The notes: a model not told the origin generated them from the sequence alone. 64,000 bases of DNA from Parashewanella sp965200795 (GCA_965200795.1 CBDAVB010000001.1:124001-188000), one strand, 5' to 3'; shown: positions 7,549-16,775, numbered from the stretch's first letter. Translations and numbers: made by a program.

Positions 7549-8550
7549 ATGGCTGTATTGAATGTGAGTCGGTCACACTCACTAATTACAACTGAAAGTA
7601 ATGAATTAGTAGAAATGACAGAGTTTGCGGGACAACTGGCGTTCAGTAATGACAGAACTTATGATGCGATCACCAGCCAACCCGGTCCGGCAAAACTGAA
7701 CTCATTATTCTTTGAAAGCTTGATGCCGCCAAAAGTAGCAACACTAGAAACAGAATATATCCTTTTAGATTGCCAGTTTGCCATTCGCGTTGCTGCGTGC
7801 GGAATTATAAGTTGCACAACCGGTTTTCTTGTTCCGTGTTGCTACGGGCTTAATATACTTTTATCGTGTGCGGCAGGTGCTAACACGGCAGCTTGCGCAG
7901 CTGTGAGTTACGGATGGCTTATAATCGGCGATAGTTATGCGGATAGTTATGCGGATAGTTATGCGGATCAATGTCATCAAACATTTTTTGAAGCGAACAA
8001 GCCCGCTGGAAGCAGCGGGAAATTAACTGAATCTGACTGGAAAAAATACGTTGCGATTAACACCGATATAATAGCTAAATTAAATGAGCAGGATAAAAAA
8101 GATCAAATCAACAATATTCCGGAAGAATTGTGTGACCCGATAACGCTCGTTAATTCACTACGAGATCCCATATGCTTTAAAGAAGATCCGCTTAACGTAT
8201 ATAGTACCCGAGTAATTAAGCAGACGATAGAAAAGAATAATCGTAGTGACGGCAAGATACGTTTAAAATCAGGAACTGATATAGACATACAAAAGCTCAT
8301 TAGGAACAGTAAAAATGAACGGCCGTATTCAACTGAGCCGCAACAGATTAAAGTAATGCTCCTAAAAAAAGCATTTAATGAATTTGACCGGTCTGTTGCC
8401 TGTAAAGCTGCTGGTGATGACAGCAAAGCAGAAGAACACGACAATAGATTAAAAAAAATAATTACCAAAATGAACAGCGTGGAATCTCAATCTACCTGGG
8501 AAGAGTGGCTGCGTGCGCATCAAGAAGATACTCGACCAAGTGATTATTAA
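7549..8550 (+). CDS. Membrane-anchored protein with a U-box-like domain, candidate E3 ubiquitin ligase effector
   Basis: Start chosen at ATG 7549 (ACGAGG, 8-nt spacing), not 7507; 333 residues. Residues ~77-127 form a hydrophobic, Cys-rich hairpin of two likely membrane segments. Three copies of DSYA follow, encoded by an exact 12-bp tandem repeat. Residues ~188-256 read IPEELCDPITLVNSLRDPI, then NVYSTRVIKQTIEKN, then IRLKSGTDIDIQKLI. This matches the U-box pattern: IP-xx-CDPIT, DP, a Y-x-x-x-x-I helix, then the LxxxxxLIxN tail. U-boxes recruit E2 enzymes in eukaryotes and occur in a few bacterial effectors such as Legionella LubX. Helical C-terminus. The U-box call is by eye; secretion is inferred. 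Confidence 0.6.
   Translation: MAVLNVSRSHSLITTESNELVEMTEFAGQLAFSNDRTYDAITSQPGPAKLNSLFFESLMPPKVATLETEYILLDCQFAIRVAACGIISCTTGFLVPCCYGLNILLSCAAGANTAACAAVSYGWLIIGDSYADSYADSYADQCHQTFFEANKPAGSSGKLTESDWKKYVAINTDIIAKLNEQDKKDQINNIPEELCDPITLVNSLRDPICFKEDPLNVYSTRVIKQTIEKNNRSDGKIRLKSGTDIDIQKLIRNSKNERPYSTEPQQIKVMLLKKAFNEFDRSVACKAAGDDSKAEEHDNRLKKIITKMNSVESQSTWEEWLRAHQEDTRPSDY
7930..7965 (+). repeat. Three exact 12-bp tandem repeats (GATAGTTATGCG)
   Basis: Encodes DSYA three times between the membrane hairpin and the soluble part of the U-box-like protein. The copies are identical at the DNA level, so the array is young and could vary in copy number without breaking the frame. Confidence 0.85.
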
Positions 8551-8613
8551 GACTCGATTCTGCGGTTTTTTGTGTTTAATTGTTCCGGAGTCAGTTGCTT
8601 CAGGTAACATAAT

Positions 8614-9786
8614 TTAAGGTTTTTTATCGGGTTGATGCCGGCATCCCGGATGAAACTGAAGGTACCTGCTCGGCAATTTTTCCCGGCAAACACTGATCTG
8701 CTCTGCGCTGTGATTGAATAATAATAATTGTACGCCTTCATTTAGGTTTAATTCGACATAATCCGGAATTGTCAGCTCAATAACAAAAAGATCTTTGGTA
8801 TGCTTTTGCAGCGTTTCTTTAAATAAGCTGCCAATTGTAACAATCATGAGCGGCTCTTTCTCATTTAGCGCTGTTTCGCATAACTCTTCCATTAAAAGAC
8901 CCGTGGGTTCGCTGATGAAATAAATTGGTTTGTCGTCCCGGTAAGACTTTAACAGTTTATTAGCATTGCATTTTGTTACTTTAAAATCTGCGAAAGTTGT
9001 TTTAGGGACAACTTCATCTGTCGCAATGATACCTTTCGGACCGACGGCTTTGAACGCGGCTGATAACATAGCCTTGCCGGAAGCCAATTCTAAATATTTG
9101 TTAGGAAAGTCTGAAAAGCAATTTAATAATTCTAAAGCAAATTTCTTGCTGAAAACTTGATGTAGCCCCTGATAGTTCTTGAGTACATAACGCATTGTCA
9201 CATAAAAAGAACTTGTATTTTTACCTCCGCTGATATACCAATATCCCACATCAGGCCCGTCATCACACTTTAGGTTAAGCAGAGTAAATATTGATGAGCC
9301 AAGAGCAAATTCATCAGGAATTTGACCATGGTAGATTTGTTTAAAGCAAATAAGCAGATTCTTCAGTTTCTGGCAAATATCAGGTGCTAACTCATCTTCT
9401 TCCTCAATTAACCTCACTCTCTCCAGGAGTGAGATTTTCATGATCTTTTCAGTATCGGTTGAGGGGGTGCATTCTGTTGTAACTCCTAAACTTTCATTTG
9501 TCCTTTCTGCCACGGATAATCCCTGAGAGACTCTTTTATCTTCCAGTAATACTGCATAGGACTGACTGATAACCTGATTTGTATCTACATCTCCGTATGA
9601 ATCATAGAGGTATTCAAAGCATTCCAAGCCTGTCGGCGGTGACGTTTGGGGTTTTTTTGCTTCTCTGGGGGTTTTTTTTAAAGAAATCTGCTTTCCATCG
9701 TCTGTTACTGAAGCACTAATCTTTCCCTGTCTAATTAATTCTATAATACTTCGTACATCTATATTAATAGGGTTTGAAACTGACAT
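8614..9786 (-). CDS. Putative SAM-dependent methyltransferase-like protein of unknown substrate
   Basis: Start placed at ATG 9786; a GTG at 9813 is also possible and neither has a clear ribosome-binding site. About 390 residues, no signal peptide or membrane segment. The N-terminal third is polar and low in conserved features. Around residue 240 comes NKYLELASGKAMLSAAF followed by GPKGIIATDEV. The first resembles class I methyltransferase motif I (VLExGxGxG), with a Ser-Gly-Lys variation, and the second the acidic post-I strand. A later stretch, IYFISEPTGLL, may be strand 4. It converges on the U-box-like gene with a 63-nt gap. Function is inferred only from this fold hint. Confidence 0.5.
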   Translation of the reverse strand: MSVSNPINIDVRSIIELIRQGKISASVTDDGKQISLKKTPREAKKPQTSPPTGLECFEYLYDSYGDVDTNQVISQSYAVLLEDKRVSQGLSVAERTNESLGVTTECTPSTDTEKIMKISLLERVRLIEEEDELAPDICQKLKNLLICFKQIYHGQIPDEFALGSSIFTLLNLKCDDGPDVGYWYISGGKNTSSFYVTMRYVLKNYQGLHQVFSKKFALELLNCFSDFPNKYLELASGKAMLSAAFKAVGPKGIIATDEVVPKTTFADFKVTKCNANKLLKSYRDDKPIYFISEPTGLLMEELCETALNEKEPLMIVTIGSLFKETLQKHTKDLFVIELTIPDYVELNLNEGVQLLLFNHSAEQISVCREKLPSRYLQFHPGCRHQPDKKP

Positions 9787-10383
9787 TTTTGAAACCACTT
9801 GATGTTGTTTCACGGGAGTTAGTTATACTCTTTTTTAGCTGACTCTTTACTGAATCAATTAAGCAAAAATGAGAAGGGTATTCCTTCATCGGGCATTATT
9901 GACAGGCATTGAAAAATATTTAACATTTTGTTCACTAAAACGAAGTATCAGTTATAACCGTACGGTAGCTTTTTGATAGTCAGCTTTATGTATATTGCAA
10001 GCTTAAATGGCTAACCTTTGTTCCATATCTTTGCTTACACTCGAATTACAGCAAAAGGAGACCGTAACAAACTGATTGAGGAAAAAATGCTGCTTTCAGA
10101 AATTATTAAATTAATAGCTAAAAACATACCATAAAGACAAATATTACTGACAATCATTTTACTTACGGACAAAACTTTATTGGTATGTACTAAAAAATGA
10201 TCAGAGATACATTGTTGTTCGCCATCTGCCGCACCTTAGCAATCAAAAAGGAACATTAAAGATTGTAACTAACCTTCTGGACATAAGCTGTTTAGAGTAT
10301 TTAACCAATTTAGCAAGCCACGAATTTGGGAAATGAGCGCAATTCCCCAATTTAGTAGTTTAGTAGTTCAAAAAGCAATTCCC
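9787..10383. other. Non-coding gap of about 600 bp
   Basis: AT-rich. It contains only very short frames, e.g. one ending MLLSEIIKLIAKNIP near 10132. An imperfect inverted repeat (AATTTGGGAA...TTCCCCAATTT, 10324-10356) lies just past the 3' end of the next minus-strand gene and may fold at its transcript end; it lacks a T-tract. Nothing else seen. Confidence 0.4.
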
Positions 10384-11364
10384 CTATACCGGAGTTCCTG
10401 ACTTTTTTAATAATCCAATTTGATGCTCTCGCCAGACTCCTGGAGCAGTGAAACCCTGAAAGTTTTGACAAAGATAATTATCTTCAGACATATATTTATG
10501 TTTTAGTAACATATCCGTGATGTATTGTCTCTCTAAAGTCACTGCCAGATGAAATAAAGTATCTGCATTATCACTATGCCTGGCAACTACATTAAGTCCA
10601 CCACCGCAGAGATAATCACTTTTAAGAACCTGTTTAACTAAAGATTCTTTATCATCAAGTGAGAGATACGAAGCCCCTATAATTTTAAATAATATTTGGT
10701 TATCAATCACGAAAGCCTTACAGTAATCGATTCTATTTAAGTAACTACTAATAAATCGTGCTGATAATTTATTTGCAAGCATGAAGTCAACTGTATTCTT
10801 TTGGAGAAAAATATCATTACTTATAAAGTCAAGATTCTCAGCGTCTTGAAATTTCAAAACTTTGGTTAGCATCTGAATCTTTTCATCTTCTGACAGACGA
10901 AGCCTTATTATCGTGTTAAAGATCTGAGTTTTTTTTAAAGTAGATAATATACCAGCTTCATTTTCGATAATATGTTTTTTAAGAATAATGATCGCATAAT
11001 CGAGTGTTGTCGCATTTTCAAAATCTGTTACTGTTTTATGTACTTTAGTTGTAGCTTCTTGGGCATCTGCGCTTACTGGTTTCGTAAGCTTAGCAGGCCT
11101 ATTTTTACCTTTATCATGCTCAATAATAGCTTCATAAAAGTTTTTGCATTTGGTATTATCGATTCTTTGATTCCATAAAACCGCTCCTACAGCTTGCCTA
11201 TGGCGCATCTCTAGCCTGTAATTATTATTATATTCTGTTACCAAATCTTTTGATTCAGCTTCATCAGGCAAACCGTCTGTGCTGTCTGACGTGGTATGTA
11301 CTTCACTTAAATCATACTGCATTGTTAAATTAGTACTTGAACTTGAATTTGCAGGTATAGTCAT
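10384..11364 (-). CDS. Hypothetical protein with a degenerate ankyrin-like C-terminus
   Basis: Start ATG 11364 with AAGGAA just upstream; a longer frame begins at TTG 11376. 326 residues: a polar Ser/Thr-rich leader (~1-60), a Lys-rich linker with KGKNRPAKLTKPVSA, then a helical repeat-like body. Near the end, NADTLFHLAVTLERQYITDM and LCQNFQGFTAPGVWREH look like an eroded ankyrin unit (the TxLHxA pattern as TLFHLA). Low GC compared with the recBCD region suggests acquired DNA. No catalytic motif is recognised; another effector candidate by company and composition only. Confidence 0.55.
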   Translation of the reverse strand: MTIPANSSSSTNLTMQYDLSEVHTTSDSTDGLPDEAESKDLVTEYNNNYRLEMRHRQAVGAVLWNQRIDNTKCKNFYEAIIEHDKGKNRPAKLTKPVSADAQEATTKVHKTVTDFENATTLDYAIIILKKHIIENEAGILSTLKKTQIFNTIIRLRLSEDEKIQMLTKVLKFQDAENLDFISNDIFLQKNTVDFMLANKLSARFISSYLNRIDYCKAFVIDNQILFKIIGASYLSLDDKESLVKQVLKSDYLCGGGLNVVARHSDNADTLFHLAVTLERQYITDMLLKHKYMSEDNYLCQNFQGFTAPGVWREHQIGLLKKSGTPV

Positions 11365-11410
11365 AATTTCCTTCAATTTATCAAAATAGTAATTACGGCT
11401 ATATGATTAT

Positions 11411-11947
11411 TCAATATTCACTTGTAACACAAGAAAGATGAACAAAATTTAATGAAACATTATACAAAAAAATCAGTTGGTTAATAAATAAGACAATACT
11501 AAAACATCTACTTGTCAAGGGCTGAATGAACACAATCAGCGGGTTGAGAGTATTGGACTCAGAGGTGATACTAAGCCAATCTGTAAACTGGTTAAGTGCT
11601 GATATTAATTGGTTAACATTGCTCGCTCGCCTTGGTAACCAGTACAAACCCGACCTATCTTCGCCACTGTCAGAGATTGTGCCTGCTGACAGTCTATATA
11701 CAAACCTTGAAAACAATCGATTTGGTTCAGAAAACAAATTCTTGTTGGCGTTCATATATTCGAGCAATAACTGACACGAAAATACTGTTCTATTCATCCA
11801 AGAAGCACTTCGGGTACCACGATGATGAAGAATGTACTCAAGGAGTGAATCAATGACACCTTGATCTGTAAGCAGTATCGGAATTTCAATTAAATCGCTT
11901 GAGCTGTCAACTTTAACCTTAGCATTGACCTTAACAATACCAACCAC
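11411..11947 (-). pseudogene. Truncated site-specific recombinase (resembles the N-terminus of GmtY-type integrases)
   Basis: GTG at 11947 has an excellent ribosome-binding site (GGGAGGTGAT). The first ~145 residues read like the N-terminal region of large gammaproteobacterial recombinases of the 'gamma-mobile-trio' group: IPILLTDQGVIDSLLEYILH, RSASWMNRTVFSCQLLLEYM, GLYWLPRRASNVNQLISALN and FTDWLSI. Those proteins exceed 500 residues with a C-terminal tyrosine recombinase domain. Here homology ends after residue ~150 and the remaining ~28 residues look random, so the catalytic part is gone. No partner gene of such a trio was found nearby. The family name is from memory of its signature and should be treated as probable. 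Confidence 0.5.
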
Positions 11948-12014
11948 TTAATCACCTCCCTAAGATTGAGAGTAATTATGATGATCGAATTACAGGTTTT
12001 TTGATTTAGCTGGT

Positions 12015-13500
12015 TAGTGCCCATCCATAAACAGGCTTTTTTCAAATTTATCGTATTGGCGGCTATTTAATTTAGAGTATTTTGAAAAAGGGAAATCAGC
12101 CTGGTCGCCTAAAAGTTGAATTAAGGTTTATTTTTTGAGTTATTTTTGTAATAACAGTTTCAATGAACCACACCAACCCCTCAGCTTCGCCGATTAATTA
12201 AAAAATCAACCACGTCAGCGGTTTCAGGCTGTGGATATTCTCGCTAATGTCACTAAATTGTAAGCCACAGCGGATGACCAAACATAAGCCTTAAACATTT
12301 CCAGTCCTTTCCAAAAGCACCGTGCCAGCCTGCAGCGTCGCTTAAGACAGGATATGTTCCCTTCGATCCCCGCCCGAAACTTGGTTAATCTTTTATAAAC
12401 CCGCCGGCTTTTCGTCATTTCCTCGACCTTTAATCCTTTCTTTTTATTAAAGTCGACGTCTTTAACGCCCGTTTCTTTCGCCCGCTTCAGGTTTTCCCGG
12501 CTGGCATAACCGCCATCCGCCGCCGCTTGACGAGGCACGCGGCCATAAATTTGTTTTTGCCGCTCTGTCATCGGGCACAGTTTCTCACTGTCAGCAGTTT
12601 CGACCACAACATCTAACACTAATCCACTTTTTCCGGTCGTGAAATTTAACTTATGTCCGAACCGGGTGTCTCTTGAGTCTTTGATAATAATATCTGTGCG
12701 CGCCTCAAAGATACTCACCACCTTTTCTGTCGCCGGCACTTTCTCACCGTTAAATACCCGGCGTCGGGTCTGAGAAATCACTTTTTCTGTCATTTCTACC
12801 CAATGCCCCAGCTCGGTTACCAGTCCGTCCGCAGCGAAACCCGGGCTGATATCGCCGGCTTGCTGAATCTATCTCTGAGCGTCTCGCATTGTCGTTTGAG
12901 TCACGGATACCAGTTTTCTGTGCAGTATGGTTTTGTTTTTGCCGCGGCAGCAGTCAATGTCTCTTGCCGGCCTTTTCGAGCCGCGGCAATGATTACAGAA
13001 TCGCGTTAAGCCTTGCGGCACTTCTTCTTGCGATTTCACCATGACCCGGGAAAGCGTGCGAACACAATCCCAGTAATGAGCTGTCAGACGGCGGATGAAT
13101 ATGACTTTCAGTCACTGTGCTGTCGATTCGGACGGCCCGGCCTTTCTCAATGCCTTCCGATGCGCGCGCCCGGAGCAACACTTTGTTAATCGCTTCCCAT
13201 GTTTCCGCGTCAATTGATGATATCGTATGCTGCAAGGCGGAAACCGAAGGGTTGATATGAGTTCGGGTAACGCTCTGATAACTGTATGAATCTGAAATAC
13301 AGAAGCTCAACTCTTCATAACTTAGTGCCATCATTTGTTTAAGAGAGGTGGTTCTGCTCCTAACGAATTTTTCAAGTTGCTGACGGATTTCCGGGGTTAA
13401 ATCAACAGTAATTTGAGCTGGCATGTTATTTTATAATATCAATTTAAATCAATTAGTTATTTTAACAAACTCTGTTTAATAAATCAATTTAAATCACTAC
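12015..13500 (-). mobile_element. ISNCY-like element, copy 1 (inverted relative to copy 2)
   Basis: From 12015 (terminal TAGTGCCCATCCATAA) to about 13500, where an IS630 element begins. Copy 2 at 16776-18109 runs in the opposite direction and is nearly identical across the coding and 3' flanking sequence. Homology ends at the same base (GGGCACTA on the transposase strand), which defines the 3' end. The 5' end is uncertain because no matching inverted end was found near 13500. Confidence 0.7.
12224..13424 (-). pseudogene. ISNCY-like transposase, frameshifted (copy 1)
   Basis: The N-terminal half (13424-12993) contains SSIDAETWEAINKVLLRARA and RAVRIDSTVTESHIHPPSDS, with the first catalytic Asp in IDSTV. 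The C-terminal half (12793-12224) has KSGLVLDVVVETADSEKL, AAADGGYASRENLKRAK with the second Asp, and FRAGIEGNISCLKRRCRLAR with the Glu, ending AYVWSSAVAYNLVTLA. The ~200 bp between them still encodes the middle of the protein in other frames (e.g. VMVKSQEEVPQGLTRFCNHC). So at least one frameshift near 13065 and another lesion separate the two halves. Confidence 0.75.
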
Positions 13501-13761
13501 ACTAGTACTCCGTCCATTTGAATTCAATACTTCAAGCTCTTTTGCTAAGCCTTAGTCATAGGAGAGCTAAAAATCTTGTATTGATTTTTATTGTTTTAAA
13601 CTCTTATACAACTTTTATTCACAACTAATTAATAAGTCTGTAATTTCTGAACAAAATGCTTCCTCCCACCCTTTGGCAAGCCAGTAGGACTCTAGCTTTT
13701 TTCATTTTGATTAACGAAAGTGTAACAGGATTTCGTTAATCACTTTAATTCTGTTAAAAGG

Positions 13762-14403
13762 CTAACTGTACCCTGGAAGGACGGGATAAAGCTTCTTTAA
13801 CTTGATACGTGCCTCCTCAGTTGTGAACTGCCAAATCATCTTAGCCTTGGACTCATTGCGTTGGGTGACCCAGGCTTCAACTTCACAATTTAGTGTTTCC
13901 TGATCCGGTATTCTTCGGTTTAAGCATTGTCTGCTCAAGATACTTAATTCAATTTCAGCCATATCCAACCAGCTTCCGTGTTTTGGCGTGTAATGAAATT
14001 CGATTTTATTGATCAGCCTACGAGCTTCTTCTGGTTCGAAGGCCTTATAAAATGAAGCCGGGGTATGAGTATTCAGGTTATCCTCAACCAACACAATTGT
14101 CTCAGCATCCTTATAACGCCCGTCTACTAAGGCTTTTACCTGATGAGCCCAATCAACGGCCGTTCTGTGCTCTGTGACCTCAACATGCCGCCAGCCCGCT
14201 AAAGGCTCAAATATCATGAACAGGTTGCTGACACCGTTACGCTCATATTCCGTATCGTATCGCTCCGGATAACCTGAAACTAAAGGTAACGGGTTGCGAA
14301 CTTCTTTAACTTGTTGTTTGCTGGTTTCATCAAGGCATACTAAAGGACGCTTGGGATCGTAAGGAAGTTTATAGAGTTCTAATATATCTTCCATAGCGCT
14401 CAC
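13762..14403 (-). CDS. IS630-family transposase, DDE catalytic half
   Basis: 213 residues carrying the IS630 catalytic core: Asp-Glu in LVCLDETSKQQVKE, then LVEDNLNTHTPASFY, then EFHYTPKHGSWLDMAEIELS with the final Glu. It opens with GTG at 14403, overlapping the stop of the N-terminal half by four bases (GTGA). The two products probably function as one protein made by -1 frameshifting, as in other IS630 members, or less likely by translational coupling. No internal lesion is seen. Confidence 0.8.
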   Translation of the reverse strand: MSAMEDILELYKLPYDPKRPLVCLDETSKQQVKEVRNPLPLVSGYPERYDTEYERNGVSNLFMIFEPLAGWRHVEVTEHRTAVDWAHQVKALVDGRYKDAETIVLVEDNLNTHTPASFYKAFEPEEARRLINKIEFHYTPKHGSWLDMAEIELSILSRQCLNRRIPDQETLNCEVEAWVTQRNESKAKMIWQFTTEEARIKLKKLYPVLPGYS

Positions 14404-14903
14404 GAAGGCAGCGTTTTCCTCTTCAGGTATACACCACTCTTCTTTAAGCCAGGGTTTAAGTTCATTTTTTTTAACGCATAATGAACAGAGGTTCTCGATA
14501 TGCTATCGACATATTTGAGTTCAATCATCTTGTCTCTAAGAAGATTTAATGTCCAACGGCAACGTCCTTCCGGAGGCGCAGAGCAGGTCAGCGCAATTAG
14601 GTGTGCTTCGGCTTCACCATCCATTATGCGTCTGCGGCCTTGATGGCTGTGTTTGCTATTAACAGCGACTTCTAATCCTTCCTCGACAAAACGCTTTCTG
14701 AGGCTCGTTACTGCAAGTGGTGAGATGTTTAGCGCCTTAGCAATCTGTTGATTGGTCAGTGGCGAATTATTCTCATCAATAGCAAGTAAAATTTGGGCGT
14801 GTCGTTTCTTATGTTGAGCAACACGTGGTTTCTTCTGCTTTATCAAAGCTTCAAGCATTGAACGCTCTTCATTACTCAAACGGACATGGTATTTAATCCT
14901 CAT
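14400..14903 (-). CDS. IS630-family transposase, N-terminal helix-turn-helix half
   Basis: 167 residues from ATG 14903. Contains a DNA-binding helix-turn-helix (LTNQQIAKALNISPLAVTSL), the RRRIMDGEAEAHLIALTCSA region and the WTLNLLRDKMIELKYVDSIS recognition segment, ending YLKRKTLPS. This is the DNA-binding portion of an IS630 transposase; the catalytic half follows in the -1 frame with a 4-nt overlap. Confidence 0.8.
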   Translation of the reverse strand: MRIKYHVRLSNEERSMLEALIKQKKPRVAQHKKRHAQILLAIDENNSPLTNQQIAKALNISPLAVTSLRKRFVEEGLEVAVNSKHSHQGRRRIMDGEAEAHLIALTCSAPPEGRCRWTLNLLRDKMIELKYVDSISRTSVHYALKKMNLNPGLKKSGVYLKRKTLPS

Positions 14904-14979
14904 AACAGCTCCTGTATTCGTTGTGTTCAGGAACTGTTAGGATAAACTATCAGGCCATTATTTGCTTTTGAATGGACTA

Positions 14980-15099
14980 CTAGCAGCACTCTTGCTCAAG
15001 TTGATTTAGTTGATTTACGAGCTTTTCTAAACGTCTTTTTACATCGTAAGGTTTTCTCAGAACACTCCAGACCCATTTATATTCAAATTCTTCAGCCAT
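14980..15099 (-). pseudogene. Short frame cut by IS630; unknown gene
   Basis: ATG 15099 opens MAEEFEYKWVWSVLRKPYDV and then a Leu/Asn/Gln-rich helix. It stops at TAG 14980-14982, which is made by the IS630 boundary itself. This suggests a real gene interrupted by the insertion, with its remainder not found past the element. Too short to identify. Confidence 0.35.
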
Positions 15100-15172
15100 T
15101 TATCATATATTAAAAATAGTTTTCCTATATGGTAGAGTAATTTTAAACCTATCGTCTACAACTACTGATTTT

Positions 15173-15870
15173 ATAGGCCGCATAGGGAACAAAGGATTAG
15201 AAAAACTAATCTTATATATAAAATGTAGATTACGAATTAAATGCGGTATTTAGAGAACGATCTTAGTATAGAATCTTGCTAGGTCTTTATTGTTCACAGG
15301 TCTTTTGCCATCAAAGCAGGTGGGTACCTTCCCCGTATTGGCTTTGAGCCATGCTAATTCTTTTTCAGAAAAGAATGCATCAAGGGCTGATGCGTATTTT
15401 TTTTCCGCAGAAAATTTTTCGATAAAGCTTTTAAGCAAAAGAGAGCCATAATAAAGTCTTTTTGAGCTGTTCATAGGTGTTGAACGCATGATTTTTATAT
15501 TTACTGAGCATTCATCCTTACCCATAAATTTTTTCAAACAAGACTTCTGGCAAGCAAAAACTACACTGGTATCAGATAACTTGTATTGTTCAAGAGCGGT
15601 TAATATAGTATTAACATTATCTTTTTGTTTAGATAAAGTTATCTCTCCAACAGTAAAACAACCATCTACTGGTTCATAAACGTTACTTGATAATAACAAC
15701 GAGGAAGCCATATCCCATTTCCGCATAATTCGCAAAGGAATTATACTCATATAAAAATGAAAATATAGCAAAGGAAAATTACATTAGTAAATCTTATAAC
15801 AAATAACACTGATACATAAGGCCATATAGGAAACATTTACATTAGAAATTCTAATTTTAAATGGTAGTGT
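15173..15870. repeat. Imperfect direct repeats flanking the 15250-15711 gene
   Basis: Related ~50-bp AT-rich segments occur at about 15173-15229 and 15821-15870. Both share AGGCC..ATAGG.AAC, a small hairpin (GATTAGAAAAACTAATC and ATTAGAAATTCTAAT) and a trailing AAATG-GTAG. Similarity is roughly 65% by eye. They bracket one hypothetical gene, which might have moved as a unit. Confidence 0.35.
15250..15711 (-). CDS. Small hypothetical protein
   Basis: Several starts are possible: TTG 15771, ATG 15726 or ATG 15711. I prefer 15711 (MASSLLLSSNVYEPVDGCF), giving 153 residues. It contains four Cys including CQKSCLKKFMGKDEC and a Lys-rich helical C-terminus. No signal peptide, membrane segment or known motif. 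It is bracketed by IS630 on one side and IS256/ISAs1 relics on the other, and by imperfect direct repeats, so it is accessory DNA. Function unknown. Confidence 0.5.
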   Translation of the reverse strand: MASSLLLSSNVYEPVDGCFTVGEITLSKQKDNVNTILTALEQYKLSDTSVVFACQKSCLKKFMGKDECSVNIKIMRSTPMNSSKRLYYGSLLLKSFIEKFSAEKKYASALDAFFSEKELAWLKANTGKVPTCFDGKRPVNNKDLARFYTKIVL

Positions 15871-15956
15871 TTAGAAATCTGTGTCATTTAGGTAAAATAT
15901 CAAAAACAGGAATGACATTATGACTCAAAATTTCGATTTCAATAAAGCTTTAGAGC
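15868..15956 (+). mobile_element. IS256-family relic (left end and first codons only)
   Basis: TGTTTAGAAATCTGTGTCAT resembles an IS256-type end. ATG 15920 opens MTQNFDFNKALE, the conserved IS256/mutator transposase N-terminus. The frame is cut after 12 codons by the ISAs1 element at 15957. No continuation is found on the far side of ISAs1, so the flank has been rearranged or deleted. Confidence 0.6.
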
Positions 15957-16775
15957 CAGGGCGGGATTACGCTTTGTTGAATTTTTCACCAAATAAAATC
16001 TCAGCCCTAAATTTTGCATCCCAACTCGCTCTTTGCATCTTCCCTGCAACGCTATCTTTGCAAGAGTGACTTTTCACCAAGTTAAATATCTTCCGCCTAA
16101 TCGTCGCTAAATTCTTGGCTCCATCATCGGCATAAATTTTACAATCATCTTCTCTAAAAGTGACATCGAGAACCCGGTGCTGACTATTCCCGATTGACCA
16201 GTGTTTGCGTATATACTGAGCAACATCCTTTACCACTTGTCAATGAAGTGATGTAGTAAGATGTTTCTTGGCTGATTTTATCCTTTATATCTCTTGTACG
16301 AGTCACTTCGATAACGGCGCGGCTATCTTGAAAATCAGCGGTTTTATCGAACCAGTCTGTTATCGGTAAAAGACGATAATGCCTCTCATTAATTCGCCCG
16401 TGCTCACCATCTAACTCCATAAAATGATTCTGTTTTACAAGTTCCGGTGTCTCTCGATAGCACTTATGGAAATACGCTTTAATTTCGGCAAGCAATTTAC
16501 CCTGGTTCTTTTTTACCTGAAGAACGTAGTCACCTTTACCTTCACGTATTAAAGTCGTTGTTTCTTTTTGGCAATGCATGGCATCAGCGGTAATCACCGC
16601 ATTTTCAACATCCATCTTTTTGAGCATGGATTGCATCACGGGTATTTCGTTGGTTTTGTCAGGCGTTTCTTTTTGATAAATAATGAGTCCGTTATCTACA
16701 ACCATGGCTGTCATATACTGAAGCGCATCAATGTCATCACCATGTTTAGAGCCGCAAACAACTGATCCCGCCCTG
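15957..16775 (-). mobile_element. ISAs1-family element, internally deleted, both ends kept
   Basis: Inverted ends CAGGGCGGGATTA at 15957 and CAGGGCGGGATCA read leftward from 16775. About 820 bp, short for ISAs1. The transposase N-terminus is missing directly inside the right end. The left flank is IS256 and the right flank is the ISNCY-like copy 2, so the two sides do not match one target gene. A second fragment of the same element lies at 42075-42266. Confidence 0.7.
15967..16770 (-). pseudogene. ISAs1-family transposase, 5'-truncated and frameshifted
   Basis: The frame begins inside the terminal repeat and runs VVCGSKHGDDIDALQYMTAM, then LIIYQKETPDKTNEIPVM, MDVENAVITADAMHCQKETT and KGDYVLQVKKNQGKL. 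This is the ISAs1/H-repeat DDE core with ADAMHCQK. A frameshift near 16215 separates it from the C-terminus (VAQYIRKHWSIGNSQHRVLD, FREDDCKIYADDGAKNLATI). The first ~130 residues with the initial Asp are gone. Confidence 0.75.

Larger units (their letters stand above)
13505..14980 (-). mobile_element. IS630-family element, apparently complete
   Basis: Bounded by TA dinucleotides at 13503-13504 and 14981-14982, as IS630 elements duplicate TA. The ends are loosely inverted: GTACTCCGTCCATTTGAAT from the left and GTAGTCCATTCAAAAGC from the right. It carries two overlapping transposase frames. It lies between the ISNCY-like copy 1 and a short truncated frame that ends exactly at its right boundary. 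Confidence 0.75.

Noticed and set aside
12803..13009. 68-codon plus-strand frame, identical to one at 17115-17321 on the other strand
   Set aside because: It is the antisense of the transposase middle region in both ISNCY-like copies. Being identical reflects the element duplication, not a gene.
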